Notes: generated by a model not told the origin, from the sequence alone. A stretch of 64,000 nt of DNA from Brevundimonas vesicularis (GCF_027886425.1 NZ_CP115671.1:1488001-1552000), one strand, 5' to 3'. Counted from the stretch's first letter, positions 27,746-45,256 are shown. A program made the numbers and translations.

Positions 27746-28085
27746 AAGGCGACGCTAGATCAGCCCATCGTCGCTCGCAATGAGATTGGTCGGCTCTGTC
27801 GAAAAGGTTCCCTGGGGCCTTTATTTCGTCGCGAATGCGCGTATATGTGCGCGCTCCGCAACACTCCATATGAGTCTGCGCGCAAGCGCCGAGGCCCGGT
27901 CCGTCGCCCTCCGACCGAGCGAAGGCGCGGCTCCTTCCCAGGGAGCCGGTCCATTTCAGGCGTCCTGGCCCGGCAGCGGGCCGAGGGTGGATGCCGAAAC
28001 CCTGGCTGCGGACGCGGAGACGCGCGCCGTGGCTGCTGCATTTCACGCACGCCTTCCCCGGGGCGTGCGCCATGGGAAACACTGA
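27746..28085 (+). promoter_or_regulatory. 340-bp gap: rpoB leader
   Basis: No gene is supported here. A hairpin GCACGCC-n8-GGCGTGC (28047-28053 with 28062-28068) lies 18 bp before the rpoB start. A five-codon frame (MGNTE, 28072-28089) overlaps the rpoB ATG as ATGA, but its GGGA could simply be the ribosome-binding site. I did not find a convincing -35/-10 pair. The whole gap should carry the rpoBC promoter, since the upstream gene points the other way. Confidence 0.4.
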
Positions 28086-32201
<4,116 letters not shown>

Positions 32202-32213
32202 TCCGGATCACGA

Positions 32214-32241
32214 GCCCTCTCTCGCCACGGCGGGGGAGGGC
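32214..32241 (+). repeat. hairpin in the rpoB-rpoC spacer
   Basis: GCCCTCTCTCGCC (32214-32226) pairs with GGCGGGGGAGGGC (32229-32241) around ACG, with two G-U pairs. It has no T-run close by, so read-through to rpoC is expected. The arms resemble the hairpin at 59023. It may be an RNA-processing or pausing site. Confidence 0.5.
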
Positions 32242-32304
32242 GATCCCTCCGCTTTTCTCCGTTCTGAATAATTTTCGCGGGTCAGCCCCGCAGAAGGAAT
32301 CAAG

Positions 32305-36501
<4,197 letters not shown>

Positions 36502-36530
36502 TCTTTCGTTTCAAAAGCGAAGACATGAAG

Positions 36531-36561
36531 GGGCGGCGCCGGCGACGGCGCCGCCCTTTTT
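36531..36561 (+). terminator. intrinsic terminator after rpoC
   Basis: A perfect 10-bp stem, GGGCGGCGCC/GGCGCCGCCC (36531-36540 with 36547-36556), is followed by five T residues. It ends rpoBC. Confidence 0.92.
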
Positions 36562-36622
36562 CTATGCCTTGACGCGTGCCCGGGTTGCGGTGAACTGAGC
36601 CAAGGTTGTGTAGAGGGCCGCC

Positions 36623-36754
36623 ATGACGAAAGCTGACAAGGTGCTGTGGGGCCTAACGGCCGTGATCTTGTCGCTCTTTGTCGTCGTCGAAGCCAAGACG
36701 ATGATGCTCCATCTCGGCGCGGCCATGCATGACGCCTATTGCCAGGATCACTGA
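36623..36754 (+). CDS. 43-residue single-helix membrane protein, function unknown
   Basis: This short frame begins MTKADKVLWGLTAVILSLF. It contains one likely membrane helix (VLWGLTAVILSLFVVVEA, about residues 7-24) and a polar C-terminus with His and Cys (HLGAAMHDAYCQDH). An AGAGGG sequence just before the ATG can serve as ribosome-binding site. It lies after the rpoC terminator and ends 2 bp before the end of a convergent gene. No family is recognised. The hydrophobic layout and good start support it, but the length leaves real doubt. Confidence 0.45.
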   Translation: MTKADKVLWGLTAVILSLFVVVEAKTMMLHLGAAMHDAYCQDH

Positions 36755-36756
36755 CC

Positions 36757-37608
36757 TCAATCTTTCCACCGCTCTATCGGGGCTGAAGCACCCGGCGTGA
36801 TCGGTGCGCCGCCGGCCCGGTGGCCGTCGCGTCGGGTCTGGACGTTGCGGGTCGAGTCGGGCGCCAGCGAGGGATTCAACTGCGCGCCGGCGCAGCCTGT
36901 GCCGAAGTTCGAGCCGACGCAGTCCGCCGGACCCACCACGCCGACGCCGCCGGACAGAGGACGACGGCGCGCCTCCCATTCAGCCAGACGCCGCGCGCCC
37001 TCGCGAGCAAAGGCGGCGTCGCGTTCGGGGTTGCCCGTGCCGGTGATCGGGGCGGCGTTGCGGCCGCGCCGCTCGGCGTCTTGGAGGCAGTTTGCGCGCT
37101 CGGCGGCGTTGAGCTGTTGCGGCGTGGTGCAGCCGATCAAGCCCTGACGCAGGACACGGGACATGGCGCCGGCGCGATCGTTCGGATTTACCGTCCAGGC
37201 GCCCGGCGGCGCGGGCGCACCTTGGGGCGTGGGCGCGGCGATGCGGAGACGGATCGGGGCAGGGCGACTGTCCGGCGGCGTTGCCTGGCGCGGGGAGGGC
37301 GTCTGAACCGTCGGGCGCGCATTCTGCGCTGACCGCGCCGTATCGTCGACTGCGGGCGCCTGGACCGGCGTTCTAGGCCGATCGTCGCGCAGAAGGGGGC
37401 GGGGCGTAATATCGACGTAGATCGGCGGCTGTTCGGGCGCGACGACGTCGCCATCTATGCCCAGGGCCATGAACGACAGGAAGGCGATCAGCGCGGTGTT
37501 GATCGCCACCGACGCCGTCGCCAGGCCCGCCTTTCGCCAGTCGAGGCGCCGGTCAGGTCGCGTCAGCTGTGCAAACGGCAATGCGTCGTCCCCCTTGATC
37601 CGATGCAA
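36757..37608 (-). CDS. proline-rich single-pass membrane protein, function unknown
   Basis: This 283-residue protein has one membrane helix near the N-terminus (AGLATASVAINTALIAFLSFMALG, about residues 27-50). A Pro/Ala/Arg-rich linker (about 60-150) follows, then a C-terminal domain with four cysteines in two pairs (CTTPQQLNAAERANC and DCVGSNFGTGC) that could make disulphides outside the cytoplasm. The layout recalls TonB-like periplasm-spanning proteins, but no TonB C-terminal signature is present. It faces away from the str operon, so the 353-bp gap upstream serves both. Confidence 0.7.
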   Translation of the reverse strand: MHRIKGDDALPFAQLTRPDRRLDWRKAGLATASVAINTALIAFLSFMALGIDGDVVAPEQPPIYVDITPRPLLRDDRPRTPVQAPAVDDTARSAQNARPTVQTPSPRQATPPDSRPAPIRLRIAAPTPQGAPAPPGAWTVNPNDRAGAMSRVLRQGLIGCTTPQQLNAAERANCLQDAERRGRNAAPITGTGNPERDAAFAREGARRLAEWEARRRPLSGGVGVVGPADCVGSNFGTGCAGAQLNPSLAPDSTRNVQTRRDGHRAGGAPITPGASAPIERWKD

Positions 37609-37698
37609 GCTGTGCTAGAAGCATGGCCGCTTTCGGGCGGAGGCGAGCCGACGACGAGGGAAGCAACGTGGGGCTCCGCTTTGAAGATCAGCGCCGCC

Positions 37699-37727
37699 TT
37701 GACCTTCCGGCCCATCGGGCGTAGAAG
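37699..37727 (+). promoter_or_regulatory. candidate promoter of the rpsL-rpsG-fusA-tuf operon
   Basis: TTGACC (37699-37704) is 17 bp from TAGAAG (37722-37727). It is the best housekeeping-type promoter in the gap and points to rpsL. Transcripts would start near 37734, giving a leader of about 230 nt. Confidence 0.55.
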
Positions 37728-37800
37728 CCGCCCACTTTCGAGGCGTGGCCGGTTCGCCGGTCGCTGAGATCGTGACAATCCAACGGACGGGCTGTGCCCG

Positions 37801-37832
37801 CCGGAACGCCCAAAGCGCGCGTTCCGGTTTTT
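37801..37832 (+). terminator. terminator-type hairpin inside the rpsL leader (candidate attenuator)
   Basis: The perfect 9-bp stem CCGGAACGC/GCGTTCCGG (37801-37809 with 37819-37827) is followed by five T residues. It lies 130 bp before rpsL and about 70 bp after the likely transcription start. There is no + strand gene close upstream for it to terminate. It could attenuate the str operon or end a small RNA. Confidence 0.6.
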
Positions 37833-37961
37833 CTGTTTGGGTGGTCGCGCGCTCAGTCTCGATGACACCCGGGCGAGGGGATGGTCCCCCGTTCACAAGA
37901 AGGCGAGAGGCGCTTCGGTCGAAAGACACACGCCTCCATCAGAAGTCGAGACGAGTTTCGA

Positions 37962-38336
37962 ATGCCTACGATCAACCAGCTGATCCGCAAGCCGCGCAAG
38001 CCCAAGCCCACCCGCAACAAGGTGCCGGCTCTGGAGGGTTCGCCCCAGCGTCGCGGCGTCTGCACCCGCGTTTACACCACGACCCCGAAGAAGCCGAACT
38101 CGGCTCTGCGTAAGGTCGCCAAGGTCCGTCTGGCCAAGAACGGCTACGAAGCCGTTTGCTACATCCCCGGCGAAGGCCACAACCTGCAAGAACACTCGGT
38201 TGTTCTGATCCGCGGCGGCCGCGTGAAGGACTTGCCCGGCGTTCGCTACCACATCCTGCGCGGCGTTCTGGATACCCAAGGCGTCAAGGACCGTAAGCAG
38301 CGTCGTTCGCACTACGGCGCCAAGCGTCCGAAGTAA
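37962..38336 (+). CDS. rpsL: 30S ribosomal protein S12
   Basis: This 124-residue protein of the decoding centre is the first gene of the str operon. It has MPTINQLIRKPRKPKP, the TTTPKKPNSALRKVAKVRL loop with the lysine of the streptomycin site, and PGEGHNLQEHSVVLIRGGRVKDLPGVRYH. Both streptomycin-resistance positions carry lysine, the sensitive form. The ATG at 37962 fits the universal N-terminus; the open frame extends upstream without homology. rpsG follows after a hairpin. Confidence 0.98.
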   Translation: MPTINQLIRKPRKPKPTRNKVPALEGSPQRRGVCTRVYTTTPKKPNSALRKVAKVRLAKNGYEAVCYIPGEGHNLQEHSVVLIRGGRVKDLPGVRYHILRGVLDTQGVKDRKQRRSHYGAKRPK

Positions 38337-38345
38337 GCCATTCTT

Positions 38346-38374
38346 CTCCGGGCCGTCGCGCCCGGAGGCCTTTT
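38346..38374 (+). terminator. hairpin with short T-run between rpsL and rpsG
   Basis: CTCCGGGC/GCCCGGAG (38346-38353 with 38360-38367) is followed by GCC and TTTT. As an internal site in the str operon it could lower downstream expression or be an S7-related control point. Confidence 0.5.
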
Positions 38375-38417
38375 CGAGATCTTCCCGGCGTTGGTCGGGC
38401 ACTGCAAGGAATACCCC

Positions 38418-38891
38418 ATGTCGCGTCGTCACCGCGCCCAGAAACGTGAAGTTCTGCCCGATCCCAAATTCGGGGACCTGATCGTCACCAAGTTCATGAA
38501 CTACGTCATGTACGAAGGTAAGAAGGCCGTCGCCGAAAACATCGTGTACGGCGCCTTCGACATCCTGGCCGAGAAGAAGAAGGACCAGGAGCCGGTCGCG
38601 ACCTTCCACGCCGCTCTGGACAACGTCTCCCCGTCGGTCGAAGTGCGCTCGCGTCGCGTCGGCGGCGCCACCTATCAGGTGCCCGTCGAAGTCCGTCCGG
38701 ACCGTCGCCGCGCCCTGGCCATCCGCTGGCTGGTCAACGCTGCGCGCAAGCGTGGCGAGAACACCATGACCGAGAAGCTGGCCGCCGAACTGCTGGACGC
38801 ATCCAACAACCGCGGCACCGCGGTCAAGAAGCGCGAAGACACCCACAAGATGGCCGAAGCCAACCGCGCCTTCAGCCACTATCGCTGGTAA
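38418..38891 (+). CDS. rpsG: 30S ribosomal protein S7
   Basis: This 157-residue primary binding protein organises the 30S head by binding the 3' major domain of 16S rRNA. It has MSRRHRAQKREVLPDPKFGD, NYVMYEGKKAVAENIVYGAF, SPSVEVRSRRVGGATYQVPVEVRPDRR and the C-terminal AEANRAFSHYRW. The ATG at 38418 begins the conserved N-terminus. It lies 81 bp after rpsL and 145 bp before fusA; both spacers contain hairpins. In other bacteria S7 is the translational repressor of this operon. Confidence 0.98.
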   Translation: MSRRHRAQKREVLPDPKFGDLIVTKFMNYVMYEGKKAVAENIVYGAFDILAEKKKDQEPVATFHAALDNVSPSVEVRSRRVGGATYQVPVEVRPDRRRALAIRWLVNAARKRGENTMTEKLAAELLDASNNRGTAVKKREDTHKMAEANRAFSHYRW

Positions 38892-38934
38892 CGCCTTCAA
38901 AGCGTCATCTGCGCTGACTATCTAAGGGTTTCCG

Positions 38935-38965
38935 GCGCGGGCGGTTTAAGTTAAATCGCCCGCGC
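38935..38965 (+). promoter_or_regulatory. 31-nt near-perfect palindrome in the rpsG-fusA spacer
   Basis: The arms GCGCGGGCG and CGCCCGCGC enclose a G-T wobble position and a TTTAA-g-TTAAA core, so 14 of 15 positions pair exactly in DNA. There is no T-run after it. It lies 71 bp before the fusA start. It could be an S7-binding or processing hairpin in RNA, or a protein-binding palindrome in DNA. Confidence 0.55.
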
Positions 38966-39036
38966 TCGCTTATCCGAACACCGACATCCTTCCGAGGGCG
39001 CACCTGAGCGTCCTGAAATTTTCAAGGCACGCTTTC

Positions 39037-41115
39037 ATGGCCCGCACTCACAAGCTCGAGGACTACCGCAACTTCGGCATCATGGCCCACATCGACGCGG
39101 GCAAGACGACGACGACTGAGCGGATCCTGTATTACACCGGTAAATCCCACAAGATCGGCGAAGTCCACGACGGCGCTGCGACCATGGACTGGATGGACCA
39201 GGAGCAGGAGCGCGGCATCACCATCACGTCCGCCGCGACGACCGCCTTCTGGCAGGGCAAGCGCCTGAACATCATTGACACCCCCGGCCACGTGGACTTC
39301 ACCATTGAGGTCGAACGTTCGCTGCGCGTCCTCGACGGCGCCGTGACCGTGCTGGACGGCAACGCCGGCGTCGAGCCGCAGACGGAAACCGTCTGGCGCC
39401 AGGCCGACAAGTACAAGGTGCCGCGCATCGTCTACGTCAACAAGATGGACAAGATCGGCGCCGACTTCGACGCCTCGGTCGAGTCGATCCGCGACCGTCT
39501 GGGCGCCAAGGCCGTGCCGATCCAGTTCCCGATCGGCGCTGAGTCCTCGCTGTCGGGTCTGGTCGACCTGGTCCGCATGACCGGCGTGGTCTGGGATAAC
39601 GACGGCCTGGGCGCCTCCTACAAGGACGTGCCGATCCCCGACGACCTGATGGACAAGGCGATCGCCGCGCGTCAGTACCTGATCGACAACGCCGTCGAGC
39701 TGGACGACGAGGCGATGGAAGCCTACCTCGAGGGCAACGAGCCCGACGAAGCCACCATCAAGAAGTGCATCCGTAAGGCCGTTCTGACCGGCGCCTTCTA
39801 TCCGATCCTGTGCGGCTCGGCCTTCAAGAACAAGGGCGTGCAGACGCTGCTGGACGCCGTCGTCGACTACCTGCCGTCGCCGCTGGACATCCCACCGACG
39901 CCTGGCATCGACTTCAAGACCGAAGAGCCCGTCGTGCGTAAGGCTTCAGACGAAGAGCCCCTGTCGGTCTTGGCCTTCAAGATCATGGACGACCCCTTCG
40001 TCGGCTCGCTGACCTTCTGCCGCCTGTACTCGGGCAAGATGGAAACCGGTCAGTCGCTGCTGAACTCCAGCCGCGACAAGAAAGAGCGCGTCGGCCGGAT
40101 GCTGCAGATGCACTCCAACAACCGCGAAGACGTCAAGGAAGCCTACGCCGGCGACATCGTCGCCCTGGCCGGCCTGAAGGAAACCCGCACGGGCGACACC
40201 CTGTGTGACCCGATCAAGTCGCCTGTCATCCTGGAGAAGATGGAGTTCCCGGCGCCGGTTATCGAAATCTCGGTCGAGCCCAAGACCAAGGGCGACCAGG
40301 AGAAGCTGGGCGTCGCCCTGGCCAAGCTGGCCTCGGAAGATCCCTCCTTCACCGTCTCGACCGACCACGAGTCGGGCCAGACGATCCTGAAGGGCATGGG
40401 CGAGCTGCACCTGGACATCAAGATCGACATCTTGAAGCGCACCTACAAGGTCGAGGCCAACATCGGCGCGCCGCAGGTCGCCTATCGTGAATCGCTGGGC
40501 CGCAAGGTCGACATCGATTACACGCACAAGAAGCAGACCGGCGGTACGGGCCAATTCGCCCGCGTCATGATCACCTTCGAACCCGGCGAGCCGGGCTCGG
40601 GCTTCGTGTTCGAGAACTCGATCGTCGGCGGCGCGGTGCCGAAGGAATACATCCCCGGCGTCGAAAAGGGCCTGAACTCGGCCAAGGACAACGGCCTGCT
40701 GGCCGGCTTCCCGCTGATCGACTTCAAGGCGACCCTGACGGACGGCAAGTACCACGACGTCGACTCCAGCGTGCTGGCGTTCGAAATCGCGTCGCGCGCC
40801 GCCTTCCGCGAACTGAAGGAGAAGGGTTCGCCCAAGCTGCTCGAGCCGATCATGGCGGTGGAAGTCGTGACCCCCGAGGAATACCTCGGCTCGGTCATCG
40901 GCGACCTGAACGGCCGTCGCGGCATGATCCAGGGTCAGGACATGCGCGGCAACGCCACCGTCGTGAACGCCTTCGTGCCGCTGGCCAACATGTTCGGCTA
41001 TGTGAACACGCTGCGCGGCATGTCGCAGGGCCGCGCTCAGTTCACCATGCAATACGACCACTACGAGCCGGTGCCGCAACACGTCGCCGACGAAGTAATC
41101 AAGAAGTACGCCTAA
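39037..41115 (+). CDS. fusA: elongation factor G
   Basis: This 692-residue translational GTPase drives translocation on the ribosome and works with RRF in recycling. G1 is AHIDAGKTTTTERILYYTG; G2 and G3 contain RGITITSAAT and DTPGHVDFT; G4 is NKMDKIGADF. Domains II to V follow, with PKTKGDQEKLGVALAKLASEDPSF, ILKGMGELHLDIKIDILKR and YIPGVEKGLNSAKDNG in domain IV. The length is normal for the EF-G of bacteria, and no fusidic-acid-resistance change can be judged by eye. tuf follows after 109 bp. Confidence 0.99.
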   Translation: MARTHKLEDYRNFGIMAHIDAGKTTTTERILYYTGKSHKIGEVHDGAATMDWMDQEQERGITITSAATTAFWQGKRLNIIDTPGHVDFTIEVERSLRVLDGAVTVLDGNAGVEPQTETVWRQADKYKVPRIVYVNKMDKIGADFDASVESIRDRLGAKAVPIQFPIGAESSLSGLVDLVRMTGVVWDNDGLGASYKDVPIPDDLMDKAIAARQYLIDNAVELDDEAMEAYLEGNEPDEATIKKCIRKAVLTGAFYPILCGSAFKNKGVQTLLDAVVDYLPSPLDIPPTPGIDFKTEEPVVRKASDEEPLSVLAFKIMDDPFVGSLTFCRLYSGKMETGQSLLNSSRDKKERVGRMLQMHSNNREDVKEAYAGDIVALAGLKETRTGDTLCDPIKSPVILEKMEFPAPVIEISVEPKTKGDQEKLGVALAKLASEDPSFTVSTDHESGQTILKGMGELHLDIKIDILKRTYKVEANIGAPQVAYRESLGRKVDIDYTHKKQTGGTGQFARVMITFEPGEPGSGFVFENSIVGGAVPKEYIPGVEKGLNSAKDNGLLAGFPLIDFKATLTDGKYHDVDSSVLAFEIASRAAFRELKEKGSPKLLEPIMAVEVVTPEEYLGSVIGDLNGRRGMIQGQDMRGNATVVNAFVPLANMFGYVNTLRGMSQGRAQFTMQYDHYEPVPQHVADEVIKKYA

Positions 41116-41146
41116 GCTTTCCCTTTTCGGAAAGCCCGCCTATATG

Positions 41147-41170
41147 CGCCCGGACCGTAAGGACCGGGCG
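41147..41170 (+). promoter_or_regulatory. hairpin in the fusA-tuf spacer
   Basis: CGCCCGG/CCGGGCG (41147-41153 with 41164-41170) sits between fusA and tuf. It is preceded by a smaller CTTTCC/GGAAAG stem and followed by CCCCGGTTCGGGG. No T-run follows. Its role is unknown; processing of the abundant tuf message is one option. Confidence 0.4.
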
Positions 41171-41224
41171 TCCTTAACCCCCAAACTGCAGGAACCCCGG
41201 TTCGGGGACCTTAGGAGCTAGAAA

Positions 41225-42415
<1,191 letters not shown>

Positions 42416-42484
42416 GAAGACCCGGCCTCAAGTCGCGCGCCTCCGCGAGGCGCGCATAGGCCGAGAGACAGAGTAGCGTAACAG

Positions 42485-42516
42485 AACGGCCTCCAGAGCA
42501 ATCTGGAGGCCGTTTT
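42485..42516 (+). terminator. intrinsic terminator after tuf
   Basis: A perfect 12-bp stem, AACGGCCTCCAG/CTGGAGGCCGTT (42485-42496 with 42503-42514), ends in a TTTT run. A smaller GCGCGCC/GGCGCGC hairpin lies at about 42435-42456. Together they end the str operon. Confidence 0.92.
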
Positions 42517-42596
42517 GCTGTGGGGGAACTCTAGGCGCCCGCAACGGGCCTGCCGTTTGGGCGTTAGGATGGTCTGCCCAAAAGCCAAGGTTCACG

Positions 42597-44192
42597 ATGC
42601 GTCTGATCTCGTTGCTTGCGTGCCTTGTCGCCCTGTCGGCCTGCGCCACCCATCCCGGCAATGTCGATCAGGTCCGGTTCGCCAAGGACGCCGAGCCGGT
42701 GTTGGCGACGACGGAAGCCGGGACGGTGCGCGGCGTCGATGGGGCGGGGACGCGAGCGTTCCTCGGCGTTCCGTTCGCGGCGCCGCCGGTCGGCGAACGG
42801 CGCTGGCGCTCGCCGCAGCCGGTCGCGGCATGGCAGGGCGTTCGGGATGCGACGCGGATCGGTGCGGACTGCACCCAGGCGATCGGGCGACGCTCGATCC
42901 TGGGCGGCGGCGGCGGGATCGTCGTCGGGTCCGAGGACTGTCTGTATCTGAACATCTATGCGCCGGGCGGAGAGGCGGCCGAGGCGCGGCCGGTGATGGT
43001 CTATATCCCGGGCGGCGCCTTCACCGTGGGAGCGGGCGCCAACTACGATCCCTCGAAACTGGCGCGCGAGCAGGGTCGGGTGGTCGTGACGATGAATTAT
43101 CGGCTCGGCGCGCTGGGCTGGCTGGCGCATCCGGGGTTTCAGGCGACCGGCGAAGGCTTCGGCGGCAACTTCGGCCTGATGGATCAGCAGGCGGCGCTGA
43201 AGTGGGTGCATCGAAACATTGCAGCCTTCGGCGGCGACCCGGGCGACGTCACCCTGTTCGCCGAGAGCGCCGGGGCCTGGACGGCCTGTTACCTGATGGC
43301 GTCGCCACAATCGGAAGGGCTGTATCAGCGGGTCATCATGCAGAGCGGCGGATGTCTTGAGCCGTCGTCCCTTGTCCGGGCGCTGGACGCGGCCCAATCG
43401 GGGCCGATGTTGGCCGAAAGGGTGGGCTGCACCGGCGAGGATCAGATCGCGTGTCTGAAAGCGCTTCCGGCCTGGCGGCTGTCGCGGGCGGCGTCATTGA
43501 GGCCGGGGATCAACGGGCCGGGATCGTGGGGACCGGTGCACACGGACGGCATTGTGCCGGAGAACCCGGCCGTCGCGATCCGCGAGGGACGGTTCACGCG
43601 CGTGCCCGTCCTCGTCGGGACGAACCTGGATGAGGGGCGGCTGTTCGCCAACGAGGTGCAGGACATGGATCGCTATCAGAAGGAGACGATCTGGATGTAT
43701 GGCGACCAGGGCGAGCGAGTGTTGGCGCGCTATCCGGTGGGTGAGGACGGGCCCGCCTATGCCATTGCGACCAACTTCACCGATCAAAGGTTCGCCTGTC
43801 CGTCACAGGCCTTGCGACGCCTTTTGGCCCAGCATGTGCCGGTGTGGGGCTATGAGTTCGCCGATCGCGAGGCGCCGTTCGTCTTGCCCGACTGGGTCGT
43901 CGGTCTGAACCTGGGCGCCTATCACGCCAGCGAACTGGCCTATGTGTTCGGCACGCGCTGGGTGTTTGCTGATCCCAAGCAGTTCACGCCGGAGCAAAAG
44001 GCGCTGTCTGAGCGGATGCAAAGGCTGTGGGCGACGTTCGGACGTTCGGCCTTCGCCGCCGAATGGCCCCGCGTCGAGGGTGCGGGGCCGGTGCGCGTGT
44101 TCACGCCGCAGGGCGATGTGATGGACGACGGCTTTTTCGAACGCCACCACTGCGACTTCTGGGACGGGACGCCGTTCGGCGCCGTCCACTAG
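42597..44192 (+). CDS. type-B carboxylesterase lipoprotein
   Basis: This 531-residue alpha/beta hydrolase belongs to the carboxylesterase/para-nitrobenzyl esterase family. A lipobox (LVALSAC, Cys16) marks a lipoprotein. Family segments are TRAFLGVPFAAPPVGERRWR, EDCLYLNIYAP, PVMVYIPGGAF and NYRLGALGWL. The nucleophile elbow is FAESAGA with Ser224; the usual first Gly of GESAG is Ala here. Glu/Asp and His of the triad should lie near TNLDEGRL and LGAYHASELAYVFG. It is the first gene after tuf, and its stop overlaps the end of the convergent L,D-transpeptidase by 4 bp. The natural substrate is unknown. Confidence 0.85.
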   Translation: MRLISLLACLVALSACATHPGNVDQVRFAKDAEPVLATTEAGTVRGVDGAGTRAFLGVPFAAPPVGERRWRSPQPVAAWQGVRDATRIGADCTQAIGRRSILGGGGGIVVGSEDCLYLNIYAPGGEAAEARPVMVYIPGGAFTVGAGANYDPSKLAREQGRVVVTMNYRLGALGWLAHPGFQATGEGFGGNFGLMDQQAALKWVHRNIAAFGGDPGDVTLFAESAGAWTACYLMASPQSEGLYQRVIMQSGGCLEPSSLVRALDAAQSGPMLAERVGCTGEDQIACLKALPAWRLSRAASLRPGINGPGSWGPVHTDGIVPENPAVAIREGRFTRVPVLVGTNLDEGRLFANEVQDMDRYQKETIWMYGDQGERVLARYPVGEDGPAYAIATNFTDQRFACPSQALRRLLAQHVPVWGYEFADREAPFVLPDWVVGLNLGAYHASELAYVFGTRWVFADPKQFTPEQKALSERMQRLWATFGRSAFAAEWPRVEGAGPVRVFTPQGDVMDDGFFERHHCDFWDGTPFGAVH

Positions 44193-45256
44193 ATAAAGCG
44201 GACGGTGACGCCCGGCTTGACCTTGTCGGCCAGCATCCAGGCGTCCCAGTTGGTCAGGCGCACACAGCCGTGCGAGGCCGTCTTGCCGACCAGATGAGGG
44301 TCCGGCGTGCCGTGGATGCCGTAGCTGGGCTTGTTCAGATCGATCCAGACGACGCCCACCGGATTGTTCGGGCCGGGTTTGACGACGACCTTCTTCTTGC
44401 CGTCGCCATAGCTGAGTTTCGACGGGTCGTAGGTGTAGTCCGGGTTCCGCGCCACGCCATTGACCTTGACCGTGCCGGTCGGAGTGGGGTTGTCGCCGCT
44501 GCCGATGGTGGCCGGGAAGTAGGCGATCAGCTTGCCGTCGGCGTCGAACGCCTTGACCGAACCTTCCCTCTTGTCGACGTCGATGTGGTCCACGTCGGCG
44601 GGCAGGGGCGCGGTGTTGACGGCGGGGACAAGCAGGCCTTGGCCCACGCGGTTGAAGTCGGCGCCGGGGTTCATGGCGCGCAGCAAGGCCTCGGTGACGT
44701 GGAAGCGTTCGGCCAAGGCCTCGACGATATTTGCGTAGCCCATGTGGGCCGCCTGACCCTGAGCTTCCAGCTCCGTGGGAACGACGCCGAGGTAGGGTCC
44801 GGCGATGTCCTGCTGGGTGATGGTGTAGGTGGTGGTCACCGCGCCCGGTCCGGCGGCGGCGCGCAGTCGGCCCATCACGTCGGCGTTCAACTCGCCATTC
44901 ACCGTCATGCCGTTGGCTTCCTGAAACGCCGAGATCGCCTGGCGCATGTTCGACCCCGCCAGGCCGTCGATCGCGCCGGGCGAGAAGCGAGCGCGCTCCA
45001 GAAGAACCTGGGCGCGGATCAGGGCGGGCTGCGGCGGCTGGTGGGCGGCATTTGCGGCGGCGGGCTGACCCTCTTGTGCGGCCGGCGGCGGCGCATAGGC
45101 GGTGTTTTCGATGGCGTCTCGAGAGAGCGGGCCGGTTTGGCCCACTTGCGCGGCCTCGGCCGTCTGCGCCGCTGGGGCGGCGGTGTTCTCTTCCTTCGGC
45201 GAGCAGGCGCCCAGAGAGAGAACAGCGAGTGCGGCGAGGTAGGAAGGACGGTTCAT
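44189..45256 (-). CDS. L,D-transpeptidase (YkuD) lipoprotein with peptidoglycan-binding domain
   Basis: This 355-residue lipoprotein has a lipobox (LSLGAC, Cys18) and an Ala/Pro-rich linker. A PG_binding_1 domain spans about residues 75-130 (ALIRAQVLLERARFSPGAIDGLAGSNMRQAISAFQEANGMTVNG). A LysM-like stretch and a C-terminal YkuD domain follow, with the catalytic signature SHGCVRLTNWD (His329, Cys331). Such enzymes make 3-3 peptidoglycan cross-links or attach proteins to the wall. Lipidation places it in the envelope. A 53-residue protein gene lies just upstream on the same strand. Confidence 0.9.
   Translation of the reverse strand: MNRPSYLAALAVLSLGACSPKEENTAAPAAQTAEAAQVGQTGPLSRDAIENTAYAPPPAAQEGQPAAANAAHQPPQPALIRAQVLLERARFSPGAIDGLAGSNMRQAISAFQEANGMTVNGELNADVMGRLRAAAGPGAVTTTYTITQQDIAGPYLGVVPTELEAQGQAAHMGYANIVEALAERFHVTEALLRAMNPGADFNRVGQGLLVPAVNTAPLPADVDHIDVDKREGSVKAFDADGKLIAYFPATIGSGDNPTPTGTVKVNGVARNPDYTYDPSKLSYGDGKKKVVVKPGPNNPVGVVWIDLNKPSYGIHGTPDPHLVGKTASHGCVRLTNWDAWMLADKVKPGVTVRFI

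Larger units (their letters stand above)
37609..37961 (+). promoter_or_regulatory. 353-bp gap: str-operon leader with multi-stem structure
   Basis: No gene is seen here. The gap contains a promoter (37699-37727), a terminator-type hairpin (37801-37832) and a long-range complement, GTCTCGA at 37856-37862 with TCGAGAC at 37946-37952. These enclose an AGGCG/CGCCT pair (37901-37905 with 37931-37935). The 3' arm of the long-range stem ends 9 bp before the rpsL start, and no strong ribosome-binding site is visible, so folding could mask initiation. The S7 or S12 leaders of other bacteria occupy the same place; no match to them is claimed. Confidence 0.45.
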
